NCBI GenBank assembly: GCA_030428405.1
Contig: JAUIEH010000083.1
Coordinates: 1 to 9,069 of the forward strand
DNA: 9,069 bases
Origin: Alphaproteobacteria bacterium
GTDB lineage: Bacteria > Pseudomonadota > Alphaproteobacteria > Caulobacterales > Maricaulaceae
Direction of reading: 5' to 3'
In this document: piece after piece, positions 1-6,747 of the stretch
Position numbering within the stretch: the first letter of the stretch is position 1
How the letters are laid out: the number at the start of each line of letters is the position of its first letter
Notes under the pieces: model-generated
What the model saw: the letters and a program-made list of their open reading frames with translations, nothing else
What the model was told of the DNA's origin: nothing
Databases searched by the model: none
Translations under genes and position numbers: made by a program

Positions 1-1127
1 AGCTCGATCTTGAGCTCGTCGATGGCGAGCGCTTCCTGGATGGGCGGCTCGGCGGAGGCGGCGGCTTCCGCCTCGGCGTCTATGGGCGCCGCGGCCTCAT
101 TCGCTAATTTGTCGCGCGCGCGCTGCTGAAGCACATAGGCCGCCCAACCGCTTAATCCGCCGATAAGGAAAAAGGGAATCATCGGCAGTCCGGGAAGGAG
201 GCCGGCGACGACGCACACGCCCGACACCATGGCGAGGGCTTGCGGATAGCCCGTAAGCTGATCGATGAAGGCTTCATCGGCCGCCCCGTCCACGCCCGCC
301 TTGGAGACGACGAGACCGGCGGCGACGGAAATCACCAGCGCCGGGATTTGCGAGACAAGGCCGTCGCCGACGGTCAGGCGCGTATAGGCGTCGGCCGCAT
401 CGCCCAGGCTCATATCGTGCTGCATCAGTCCAATGATGATGCCGGCGACGACATTGATGGCCGTGATGAGCAGGCCCGCCACGGCGTCGCCGCGCACGAA
501 TTTCGAGGCGCCGTCCATGGAGCCGAAAAAGTTTGATTCCGCTTCCAGATTGGCGCGGCGCTTGCGCGCCTCGTCCTCATTGATGAGGCCGGCGGAAAAA
601 TCCGCATCGATCGCCATCTGCTTGCCCGGCATCGCATCCAGGCTGAAGCGCGCGCCCACCTCGGCGATGCGGCTCGAGCCTTTGGTGATGACGATGAAAT
701 TCACGATCACCAGGATAATGAAGACGATGATGCCGATGACGAAATTGCCCTGCATCACGAACGAGCCGAAGGCGGCGATGATGTCGCCGGCGGCGGATTC
801 GCCCTCATTGCCGTTGGCGAGAATGAGCCGGGTGGACGCGATGTTCAGCGCCAGCCGGAACATGGTCGCAACCAGCAGAATCGTCGGGAAAGCGGTGAAC
901 TCGAGCGGGGCGCGAATGAACAGCGCCGTCATCAGCACGAGTGCGGAAAACGAGATCGACAAGGCCAGCGTGATGTCCAGCAGCCAGGTCGGCAAAGGCA
1001 GGATCAGCATCAGGATGATCGCCATGACGCCGGCCGCGAACGCAGTGTCGCGGCGCAGAAGCGTCTTGGCGAAATCAGAGCCCGAAAGGGGCGCCGAGCC
1101 GGCGGGGCGTGCTGGAGCGTCTGTCAT
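1..1127 (-). CDS. flhA: Flagellar biosynthesis protein FlhA, export-gate component (C-terminal part beyond the window)
   Basis: FlhA is the large inner-membrane component of the flagellar type III export gate; its cytoplasmic domain docks chaperone-substrate complexes. The visible part is about 375 residues from ATG at 1127. It covers the membrane half and the start of the cytoplasmic linker; the C-terminal substrate-docking domain lies off the left edge. Hydrophobic segments are at about residues 30-50, 53-71, 80-95, 115-147, 213-235, 258-275 and 297-333. The FHIPEP family signature is at about 153-171 (RIAEVGARFSLDAMPGKQM). The conserved MDGASKFVRGD stretch is at 204-214; its Asp205 probably matches the functionally important aspartate of enteric FlhA. 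GDGLVSQIPAL is at 254-264. The start lies 9 bases after the flbD stop with AAGG just upstream, so the gene is probably co-transcribed with flbD. Identity is essentially certain from the signature. Confidence 0.97.
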   Translation of the reverse strand, partial: MTDAPARPAGSAPLSGSDFAKTLLRRDTAFAAGVMAIILMLILPLPTWLLDITLALSISFSALVLMTALFIRAPLEFTAFPTILLVATMFRLALNIASTRLILANGNEGESAAGDIIAAFGSFVMQGNFVIGIIVFIILVIVNFIVITKGSSRIAEVGARFSLDAMPGKQMAIDADFSAGLINEDEARKRRANLEAESNFFGSMDGASKFVRGDAVAGLLITAINVVAGIIIGLMQHDMSLGDAADAYTRLTVGDGLVSQIPALVISVAAGLVVSKAGVDGAADEAFIDQLTGYPQALAMVSGVCVVAGLLPGLPMIPFFLIGGLSGWAAYVLQQRARDKLANEAAAPIDAEAEAAASAEPPIQEALAIDELKIE

Positions 1128-1136
1128 GTTTGAGCC

Positions 1137-2495
1137 TTAGGGCGCGCGACCTTCGCCCGGAGCGGGCACGACGACGCCGGATTGAGTGTAGGCGTTGAGC
1201 TTGTTGCGCAGGGTACGGATGGAAATGCCGAGAATGCGGGCCGCATGCGTGCGATTGCCGAGGCAGTGGCCGAGCGTGTCGAGAATGAGCTCTTGTTCAA
1301 CCTCGGCGACGGTGCGGCCGACCATGGCGCGCGAGGCGGCGTCAGCGGCCTGGGCGGCGCGCTGGGCGGGTCCCGTCGTGCTCGCCGCATAGGCGGCGCC
1401 ATCAGGCGCGCGAATGGCGTCGAGCGTGATTTCTCCGCCGCCAGACAACAAGACCGCGCGGTGCATCGCATTTTCCAGCTCGCGCACATTGCCCGGCCAG
1501 TGATGGGTCTTCAGCCGCTTCATCGCCTCGTCGCTGATCGCCATGGGCTGGAAGCTGTTGGCGCGGGCATATTTGCGCGCGAAATGCTCCGCCAATGCGG
1601 AGATGTCGGCGGGACGGTCGCGCAGCGCGGGCAGCGCCAGATTGACGACGTTTAGGCGGAAGAGAAGGTCTTCGCGGAAGGTACCCTCACGGACGGCTTC
1701 GGCGAGGTCGCGGTTCGACGTGGCGAGCACGCGGATATTCACCTTGACGGGCGAAGAGCCGCCGACCCGGTCGATTTCGCGCTCCTGCAGCGCGCGCAGC
1801 AATTTGGCCTGCAGGCGCGCATCCATTTCCGAGATTTCGTCGAGCAGCAGGGTGCCGCCGTCGGCTTCTTCGAACTTGCCGATCCGGCGCGCGACCGCGC
1901 CGGTGAAGGCGCCTTTCTCGTGGCCGAACAGCTCGCTTTCCAGAAGATTGTCCGGAATGGCCGCGCAGTTGACCGCGATGAAGGGGCGTGCGGCGCGCTT
2001 GGATTTCTTATGGACGTGGCGCGCGATGACTTCCTTGCCGACGCCGCTTTCGCCGGTGATGAGGATGGGCGCTTCCGACGCTGCGATCTGATCGGCGAGT
2101 TCGAGCACGCGCTTCATGGCGGGGTCATGCGCGATCATCGGCCGGTCGTCGTCGACGACGGCGGCGAGAACAGCGGCGATCAGCTCGGCGTCGGGCGGCA
2201 GCGGGATGAATTCCTTCGCGCCCGCGCGGATGGCGCCGGCCGCGACGTCCGGCCGGATGTCGACGCCGCACGCAACGATCGGCACGCAGATGCGCTCGGC
2301 CTCATTGGCGCGCACCAAGGCGGCGATGTCGAGCTTGGCGTCGACCATGACGAGGTCGGCGCCTTGCCCGGCGCGCAAGGCGGCGGTTGCGGCTGCGATA
2401 TCGTCGACCTGCGCGACTTTCGCGCCTTTGTCCATGGCGATTTTCGTCGCTGCGGACAATTGGCCGTTCAGGGCTCCGACAATCAGTAGTCGCAT
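1137..2495 (-). CDS. flbD: Sigma-54-dependent transcriptional activator FlbD (NtrC family)
   Basis: This 452-residue protein is a bacterial enhancer-binding protein that drives sigma-54 RNA polymerase at flagellar promoters. Residues 1-115 form a receiver-like domain: the strand-3 aspartate (Asp52) and a strand-5 lysine (Lys94) are present, but the acidic pair expected after strand 1 is missing (the sequence reads VGALN). The AAA+ domain has Walker A GESGVGKE at 148-155, the sigma-54 loop GAFTGA at 195-200, Walker B LLLDE at 216-220, FREDLLFR at 273-280 and WPGNVREL at 333-340. A Fis-type helix-turn-helix fills about 404-436 (NRTHAARILGISIRTLRNKL). In Caulobacter, FlbD has a similarly degenerate receiver, is controlled by FliX rather than a known kinase, activates hook and filament operons and represses fliF; the same role is inferred here. 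GGAG lies 12 bases before the ATG. It follows fliN by 42 bp and precedes flhA by 9 bp. A FleQ/FlrC-like name is possible, but neighbours and the receiver favour FlbD. Confidence 0.95.
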   Translation of the reverse strand: MRLLIVGALNGQLSAATKIAMDKGAKVAQVDDIAAATAALRAGQGADLVMVDAKLDIAALVRANEAERICVPIVACGVDIRPDVAAGAIRAGAKEFIPLPPDAELIAAVLAAVVDDDRPMIAHDPAMKRVLELADQIAASEAPILITGESGVGKEVIARHVHKKSKRAARPFIAVNCAAIPDNLLESELFGHEKGAFTGAVARRIGKFEEADGGTLLLDEISEMDARLQAKLLRALQEREIDRVGGSSPVKVNIRVLATSNRDLAEAVREGTFREDLLFRLNVVNLALPALRDRPADISALAEHFARKYARANSFQPMAISDEAMKRLKTHHWPGNVRELENAMHRAVLLSGGGEITLDAIRAPDGAAYAASTTGPAQRAAQAADAASRAMVGRTVAEVEQELILDTLGHCLGNRTHAARILGISIRTLRNKLNAYTQSGVVVPAPGEGRAP

Positions 2496-2537
2496 TGTAA
2501 TCCGTTCTCCACTTCAGAGACGTCTGGCGGCGCGGTC

Positions 2538-2870
2538 TTACTGTCCCGCGTCGCCGCCTTTGATGATTTCCGTCATGGTCACGCCGAGGCGTTCATCCAC
2601 GATCACGACCTCGCCGCGCGCGACGAGACGGTTGTTGACGAAGATGTCGATGGCCTCGCCGACCTTGCGGTCAAGCTCCAGAACCGAGCCGCGCTCAAGC
2701 CTTAAGAGATTGGCGACATCGACATGAGCCCGGCCCAGAACCGCTGAGATGTGGACGGGCACGTCGAAGACGGGGGTGAGGTCCGTGGCGCTTTTCTCAG
2801 ACGCTTCCGGCGGCTTCAGATCGCCTGCGCCTTCCTCGAATTCAGGGAGATTGAGTTCATTTTCCGACAT
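2538..2870 (-). CDS. fliN: Flagellar motor switch protein FliN
   Basis: FliN is a C-ring (switch complex) subunit. It sits at the base of the rotor, helps switch rotation and contacts FliH of the export apparatus. The 110-residue product has an acidic, low-complexity N-terminus (about 1-33) followed by one SpoA/surface-presentation domain at about 35-107. This domain includes VPVHISAVLGRAHV, LLRLERGSVLELDRKVGE and VNNRLVARGEVVIVDERLGV, the standard FliN pattern. The length is ordinary for a single-domain FliN. ATG at 2870 is preceded by AAGGA about 12 bases upstream. It lies 23 bp after fliH and 42 bp before flbD in one operon. No fliM is present in the window, so the FliM partner must be encoded elsewhere. 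Identity is clear. Confidence 0.96.
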   Translation of the reverse strand: MSENELNLPEFEEGAGDLKPPEASEKSATDLTPVFDVPVHISAVLGRAHVDVANLLRLERGSVLELDRKVGEAIDIFVNNRLVARGEVVIVDERLGVTMTEIIKGGDAGQ

Positions 2871-2893
2871 CGGATGATGTTCCTTTTCCGGCC

Positions 2894-3544
2894 TCAGGCT
2901 GCGAAGAGTTCAAGTTGGTCGTCGGTTTCGGCTTCATGCGCGCTCAACCAGCGCTGCGCGGCTTCTTCAATGCGTTGCAACGCGTGCTGCGTGCTGCGTT
3001 CGACCGCGCCATCGGGCCATTCGATCGCGATGTCGCCGGGGCCGGCGTTCTCATCGGCCGAAACAATGAGCTGGCCCTCCAGACCGGCCTGACGCGCGGC
3101 CTCGGTGAGGCGCGCTTCGGCGGCCTGTGCGGCGTCGGGCGCGACGCGGATGATGACGCGCGGAGCGGCGCGCAGAAGGTCAGCGGCTTCGGCGAAAAAG
3201 CTGTCGACCTCTTCCTCGCCGAAACAGGTGAGCGCGCGCCCGGCGGCGGCCTTCGCAGCGACGACGCCGAGTGCGGCGGCGTCCTGTTTCAGGCTCGCCG
3301 ATTCCGCGCTCAGGCGGGCGAGCATCTCGCTCGCTGCGGCGGCGATGGCGTTGAGCGCCTGGGCGATTTGTTCCTGCGTGACCGCGACAGCGGAGCGCTC
3401 TCCTTCGGCGAAGGCGGCCTGCTTGGCGGCTTCGACTTCCTCAACAGTATAGGACGCACACGGACCGTCAGCGTCGCGCAATATCCGGCCCGAAGAGTCG
3501 AACACTGTGTCGAATGTGAATTTGCGAACAGAACCCGCAGCCAT
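2894..3544 (-). CDS. fliH: Flagellar assembly protein FliH (FlbE-like), export ATPase regulator
   Basis: FliH binds and regulates the export ATPase FliI and tethers it to the C ring through FliN. The sequence is poorly conserved, as is usual for this family; the call rests on its place between fliG and fliN, its size (216 residues) and its architecture. A basic/hydrophobic N-terminus is followed by an alanine- and glutamate-rich helical stretch (about 33-110) and a C-terminal alpha/beta part with VIIRVAPDAAQAAEARL, an acidic DENAGPGDIAIEW and a terminal helical region. The corresponding Caulobacter gene is called flbE. Start choice: a GTG at 3550 is in frame, but the Shine-Dalgarno AGGAG at about 3556-3552 is only 1 base from that GTG and 7 bases from the ATG at 3544, so the ATG is preferred. 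The ribosome binding site overlaps the fliG stop (TAGGAG), which suggests translational coupling. Confidence 0.82.
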   Translation of the reverse strand: MAAGSVRKFTFDTVFDSSGRILRDADGPCASYTVEEVEAAKQAAFAEGERSAVAVTQEQIAQALNAIAAAASEMLARLSAESASLKQDAAALGVVAAKAAAGRALTCFGEEEVDSFFAEAADLLRAAPRVIIRVAPDAAQAAEARLTEAARQAGLEGQLIVSADENAGPGDIAIEWPDGAVERSTQHALQRIEEAAQRWLSAHEAETDDQLELFAA

Positions 3545-3554
3545 CGTCACGCTC

Positions 3555-4589
3555 CTAGTAAATCAGCTCGTCGTCGCCGCCGGACTCGGCGAGCATGATC
3601 TCGCCTTTCGCGGCCAGGTCCTTGGCGACCTGGACCATGCCCGTTTGCGCACCGTCGACGTCTTTGAGGCGGACCGGCCCCATGGCGGCCATGTCGTCGC
3701 GCATGATCTTGGCGGCGCGTTCGGACATGTTGGAGAAGAAGAGGTCGCGCAGGGAATCCGATGCGCCCTTGAGCGCAAGCGCGAGCTGGTCTTTTTCGAC
3801 CGAGCGCAGCAGCGTCTGCACGCCGCCCGGGTCGAGCTTGGACAAGTCCTCGAACACGAACATCAGTGCACGGATGCGCTCGGCGGAATCGCGGTTGCGC
3901 TCTTCCAGGGCGGCGAGGAAGCGGTTTTCCGTCTGCCGGTCGAACGTGTTGAAAATCTCGGCGATCATCTCATGGCTGTCGCGCTTATTGGTGCGCGCCA
4001 GGTTGGACATGAATTCGACGCGCAGCGTCGATTCGATCTTGTCCAGGATTTCGCGCTGCACCGGCTCCATACGGAGCATGCGCATCACCACTTCGAGCGC
4101 GAATTCCTCCGGCAGCGAGCCCAGAACACGCGCGGCGTGGTCTGATTTGATCTTGGACAAAACGACCGCGACCGTCTGCGGATATTCATTCTTCAGATAA
4201 TTGGCGAGCACGGCTTCGTTCACATTGCCGAGCTTGTCCCACATCGTTCGGCCTGCGGGACCGCGAATTTCCTCCATGACCGTGTCGACGGTCTCGGCGG
4301 GCAGGAAGTTTGCGAGCAGGCGATAGGTCGCTTCGACCGAGCCGTGCAGCGAGCCTGTTGATGAAAGATTGCCGACGAAATCGACGATCAGCGCCTCGAC
4401 CGCCTTGGACGAAATCGCGCCGAGATTGGCCATCGCCTGGGAGACTTCCTTGATCTCCTCTTCGTCGAGCCCGCTCCAGAGATCGGCGTGATCCTCGCCC
4501 AGCGCGAGCATGATGACGGCGGCTTTCTCCGGCCCGCTCAAGGCGGCGGGATCTTCGATCGTCTTTGCTTTTTGTTCGCCTCGCGCCAT
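3555..4589 (-). CDS. fliG: Flagellar motor switch protein FliG
   Basis: FliG joins the MS ring to the C ring and carries the torque-generating surface that meets the stator. The 344-residue product has the three expected parts. The N-terminal FliF-binding domain is at about 15-105 (GPEKAAVIMLALGED). The middle domain has a variant EHPQ motif, EYPQTVAVVLS, at 135-145. The C-terminal domain has MFVFEDL at 243-249 (the hinge MFXF motif) and the charged torque helix around 285-310 (AAKIMRDDMAAMGPVRLKDV), with the conserved Arg-Asp-Asp at 297-299. Length matches the family. ATG at 4589 follows the fliF stop after 6 bases with no strong Shine-Dalgarno of its own, so translational coupling to fliF is likely. 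It ends 10 bases before the preferred fliH start. Identity is certain. Confidence 0.97.
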   Translation of the reverse strand: MARGEQKAKTIEDPAALSGPEKAAVIMLALGEDHADLWSGLDEEEIKEVSQAMANLGAISSKAVEALIVDFVGNLSSTGSLHGSVEATYRLLANFLPAETVDTVMEEIRGPAGRTMWDKLGNVNEAVLANYLKNEYPQTVAVVLSKIKSDHAARVLGSLPEEFALEVVMRMLRMEPVQREILDKIESTLRVEFMSNLARTNKRDSHEMIAEIFNTFDRQTENRFLAALEERNRDSAERIRALMFVFEDLSKLDPGGVQTLLRSVEKDQLALALKGASDSLRDLFFSNMSERAAKIMRDDMAAMGPVRLKDVDGAQTGMVQVAKDLAAKGEIMLAESGGDDELIY

Positions 4590-4595
4590 GACGGA

Positions 4596-6278
4596 TTACT
4601 CGTTGTGCAGCCAGTTGCGGACGATGGAGAGCGTCTCGTCGGGGTGGTTGGTGACGATTTCCGAAACCTTCTTGATGGAAGAGGCGCGCACGCGGCCTTG
4701 AATGCGTTCGAGGTCGATCGACTCATCTTCGCCGTCGGGCGCGGGCAGATTGCCGCCGCCGCCTCCGCCGCCGCCTGAAGCGTCGGACAGCGTGGCGCTG
4801 TCATTGGTGATGAGTTCGCCGGAGCCGCCGCCCACGCGCGACATCGCCACCCGGCCGCCGCCGGCGCCGGCGAGCGCGGGCGCGCCGCCCACGGCGCCTT
4901 GCATCAGCGGGCGTGCGACCAGGAAGATGATCATCAGCGCAACGACGAGCAGCACGCCGAGTTCGGCGGCGCGCATCGCGTCGTCCATGTCAAAGGAGAA
5001 GGCGCCGGGCGCGCCGGTCGAGGTGTCGAGCATCGGCGTGCGCGCAAACTCCATCGCGCTCACCGTGACGACGTCGCCGCGCTCTTCATCAAATCCGATG
5101 GCGGAACGAACAAGCGCTTCGATCTGGGAGATTTGTTCCGGGCTGCGCGGCGTCACCTGGACTTCGCCGTCATCGCCTATCGCGCGCAAACCATCCACGG
5201 CGACGGCGACCGAGACGCGGCGCACGACGCCGACTTCGCTTTGCTCCGTACGCGTGCGCTGGGAGATTTCGAAGTTGGTGGTCTCGCGCGTGCGGTTGGA
5301 GGTCGAGGTGCTTGTCGGCGCGACGACGTCGTCGGCTTCTTCGCCCTCGGGCACGTTTTCCGAAACCGAAACAGCGCCGGCCTCGTCAAGGTCTTCGTCG
5401 CGCGAGCTCTCTTCTTCGCGCGTGACCGCGCGCATGACCCGGCCTTCAGGATCGAAAATTGTCTGGGTTTCGGTGACGCGGTTGAAATCGACATCGGCGG
5501 CGACCTGCACGCGCGCGGTCGACGGGCCCGTGATGCCTTCCACGAGGTCGAGCACGCGCTGGCGAATGCGGTCTTCTATGCCGGCGCGGCGATCGTCCAT
5601 CGCGCCGGATGCGGCGATTGTGGGATCGTCGCCGCCGCCGCGGGCGAGCACGCGTCCTTCCGAGTCCAGAATAGTGACCTGGTCGGCGGAGAGGTCGGGC
5701 ACGGCGCTCGATACAAGCGTGCGGATGGCGTTGGCGTGGCGCGCGCCCAGATCGGCGCGGCGCAGCTCGATCCAGACCGAAGCGGTCGGCTGCACGGCGT
5801 CACGCTCAAACAGGCGGCGTTCGGGAAGCGCCAGATGCACTCGCGCGGACGCAACGCCGTCGAGCGCGCGGATGGTGCGCGCGAGCTCGCCTTCAAGCGC
5901 GCGCACGAGATTTACGTTCTGGACAAAGCGCGACGCGCCCAGACCGTCCTGATCGTCGAAGATTTCATATCCGACCGTGCCGGCGCTGGGCAGGCCTTCG
6001 GCCGCCACCATCATGCGCGCCTGATCGACGGAGCCGCGCTCGACATAAACGGAAGCGCCGCCGTCGCGCAGTTCATAGCCGACGCCGGCCTGATCCAGGC
6101 GCTGCACGATCTCGCTGGATTCGCGCAGATCAAGGCCGGCGAAGAGCAGGGCGTGATTGTTCTCGCCAAGCCGCATCGAGACGGCGGTCAGCGCGAAGGC
6201 GACGCCTGCGGCGACGCCGAACATCAAGATGAGCCGCGTGGGGCCAATTCTCGAGAGCTGCTGTAGAAACGCGTCCAC
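4596..6278 (-). CDS. fliF: Flagellar MS-ring protein FliF
   Basis: FliF builds the MS ring in the inner membrane, the first large structure of the basal body and housing for the export gate. The 560-residue product has a first membrane helix at about 15-35 and YscJ/FliF-type ring-building modules at about 40-215, with ARVHLALPERRLF at 145-157. A C-terminal periplasmic domain spans about 225-415, including an acidic, Ser/Thr-rich insert at about 285-345 (the beta-collar region in known FliF). A second membrane helix lies at about 438-456 (LGVLLVVALMIIFLVARPL). The cytoplasmic tail contains an eight-glycine run (502-509) and ends in RIQGRVRASSIKKVSEIV...NWLHNE, the FliG-binding segment. The start is a GTG: no upstream ATG fits, a later start would lose the first membrane helix, and the N-terminus (MDAFLQQLSRIGPTRL) resembles the family. 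No good Shine-Dalgarno is visible. First gene of the operon. Confidence 0.96.
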   Translation of the reverse strand: MDAFLQQLSRIGPTRLILMFGVAAGVAFALTAVSMRLGENNHALLFAGLDLRESSEIVQRLDQAGVGYELRDGGASVYVERGSVDQARMMVAAEGLPSAGTVGYEIFDDQDGLGASRFVQNVNLVRALEGELARTIRALDGVASARVHLALPERRLFERDAVQPTASVWIELRRADLGARHANAIRTLVSSAVPDLSADQVTILDSEGRVLARGGGDDPTIAASGAMDDRRAGIEDRIRQRVLDLVEGITGPSTARVQVAADVDFNRVTETQTIFDPEGRVMRAVTREEESSRDEDLDEAGAVSVSENVPEGEEADDVVAPTSTSTSNRTRETTNFEISQRTRTEQSEVGVVRRVSVAVAVDGLRAIGDDGEVQVTPRSPEQISQIEALVRSAIGFDEERGDVVTVSAMEFARTPMLDTSTGAPGAFSFDMDDAMRAAELGVLLVVALMIIFLVARPLMQGAVGGAPALAGAGGGRVAMSRVGGGSGELITNDSATLSDASGGGGGGGGNLPAPDGEDESIDLERIQGRVRASSIKKVSEIVTNHPDETLSIVRNWLHNE

Positions 6279-6317
6279 GTCCGAAACCCCGCCAATTTCC
6301 GTCCGGACACGCTCTTG

Positions 6318-6367
6318 CGCGACCGACTAGGCAGGATTTACCGGGCTCGTCGTAAAAAAGGCCTTAC
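6318..6367 (-). promoter_or_regulatory. Candidate CtrA-activated promoter of the fliF operon
   Basis: Read on the minus strand, 6367-6353 is GTAA-N7-TTTA, matching 6 of 8 fixed positions of the CtrA box TTAA-N7-TTAA. Ten bases downstream, 6342-6335 reads GGTAAATC, one mismatch from the Caulobacter housekeeping -10 consensus GCTANAWC as I recall it. A box covering the -35 region with this spacing to the -10 is the usual arrangement of CtrA-activated promoters. It predicts a start site near 6328 and a leader of about 50 bases before the fliF GTG. The fliF operon of Caulobacter is CtrA-dependent, which supports the inference. No transcript data are available; the box is degenerate. Confidence 0.42.
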
Positions 6368-6368
6368 A

Positions 6369-6403
6369 CTCGGCGCAGGAATGCAATTTTTTCCTGCGCC
6401 GAG
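6369..6403 (-). terminator. Hairpin terminator after sciP (13-bp perfect stem)
   Basis: CTCGGCGCAGGAA (6369-6381) is exactly complementary to TTCCTGCGCCGAG (6391-6403), giving a 13-bp perfect stem with a 9-base loop (6382-6390). On the minus strand the stem begins 4 bases after the sciP stop codon. A run of six T residues follows at 6359-6354, but about 9 bases separate it from the stem instead of following directly. An intrinsic terminator or RNA 3'-end stabiliser for sciP is the best explanation. It would insulate the fliF operon, whose own promoter would then start in the bases just downstream. The loop-side A/T run (AAAAAATTGCA on the minus strand) gives the opposite strand a short T run inside the loop only. 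Confidence 0.7.
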
Positions 6404-6407
6404 CGTT

Positions 6408-6677
6408 TTAGCGGTATTGCTGGATCCGCGTGGTTCGCAGTCCCGGCAAGCCATGGCGCTCGATCGCGGCCTGCCAGCTGAGGAACTCCTCAACCGTCAG
6501 ACGATAGCGTTCACACGCCCCTTCAAGGCTCAGGAGACCGCCGCGAACGGCCGCAACGACCTCCGCTTTGCGACGGATCACCCACCGTTCGGTCGACGGA
6601 TCGGGGAGGTCGGCCAGCGTCAGTGGGCTTCCGTCGGGCCCGATGACGACATGTTCTCGGCCAGCGCGTTGGTTCAT
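6408..6677 (-). CDS. sciP: SciP-type CtrA inhibitor, DUF1153 helix-turn-helix protein
   Basis: This 89-residue protein matches the SciP/DUF1153 family of alphaproteobacteria. In Caulobacter SciP accumulates in G1 (swarmer) cells, binds CtrA and DNA, and prevents CtrA from activating its target promoters, many of them flagellar. The N-terminus has VIGPDGSPLT-LADLP (11-25). The core RWVIRRKAEVVAAVRGG (31-47) is followed by a compact helix-turn-helix with ACERYRLTVEEFLSWQ (54-69) and the conserved end HGLPGLRTTRIQQYR (75-89). Length is typical (about 90 residues). ATG at 6677 has GGAGA about 8-12 bases upstream. It is a separate unit between flgE and fliF, with 140 bp on its 5' side and a hairpin 4 bases past its stop. 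In Caulobacter the gene occupies the same place. The family call is firm; the regulatory role is transferred by homology. Confidence 0.93.
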   Translation of the reverse strand: MNQRAGREHVVIGPDGSPLTLADLPDPSTERWVIRRKAEVVAAVRGGLLSLEGACERYRLTVEEFLSWQAAIERHGLPGLRTTRIQQYR

Positions 6678-6747
6678 TGTTCGCGTCTCCGCTTATCTGT
6701 CCGGGACCATACCGCGCGGGCTTTTGAGGCTTCGCTAAGCGTCATGA

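Noticed and set aside
433..1140. 235-residue plus-strand open frame opposite flhA
   Set aside because: Antisense to flhA, whose FHIPEP signature and membrane segments are unambiguous on the minus strand; Met/Ser/Arg-rich shadow.
2915..3598. 227-residue plus-strand open frame opposite fliH
   Set aside because: fliH is the weakest-conserved gene here, so I considered the opposite strand. Operon position, coupling to fliG, ribosome binding site and helix-rich acidic composition all favour the minus strand; the plus frame is Gly/Arg-rich without domains.
4702..5952. 416-residue plus-strand open frame, second one opposite fliF
   Set aside because: Antisense to fliF in another frame, Ser/Arg/Pro-rich composition typical of a shadow frame; no motif seen.
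4899..6266. 455-residue plus-strand open frame opposite fliF
   Set aside because: It lies wholly antisense to the certain fliF gene; long antisense frames are expected in GC-rich DNA. Its translation is rich in Arg, Gly, Ala, His and Asp with no recognisable domain.
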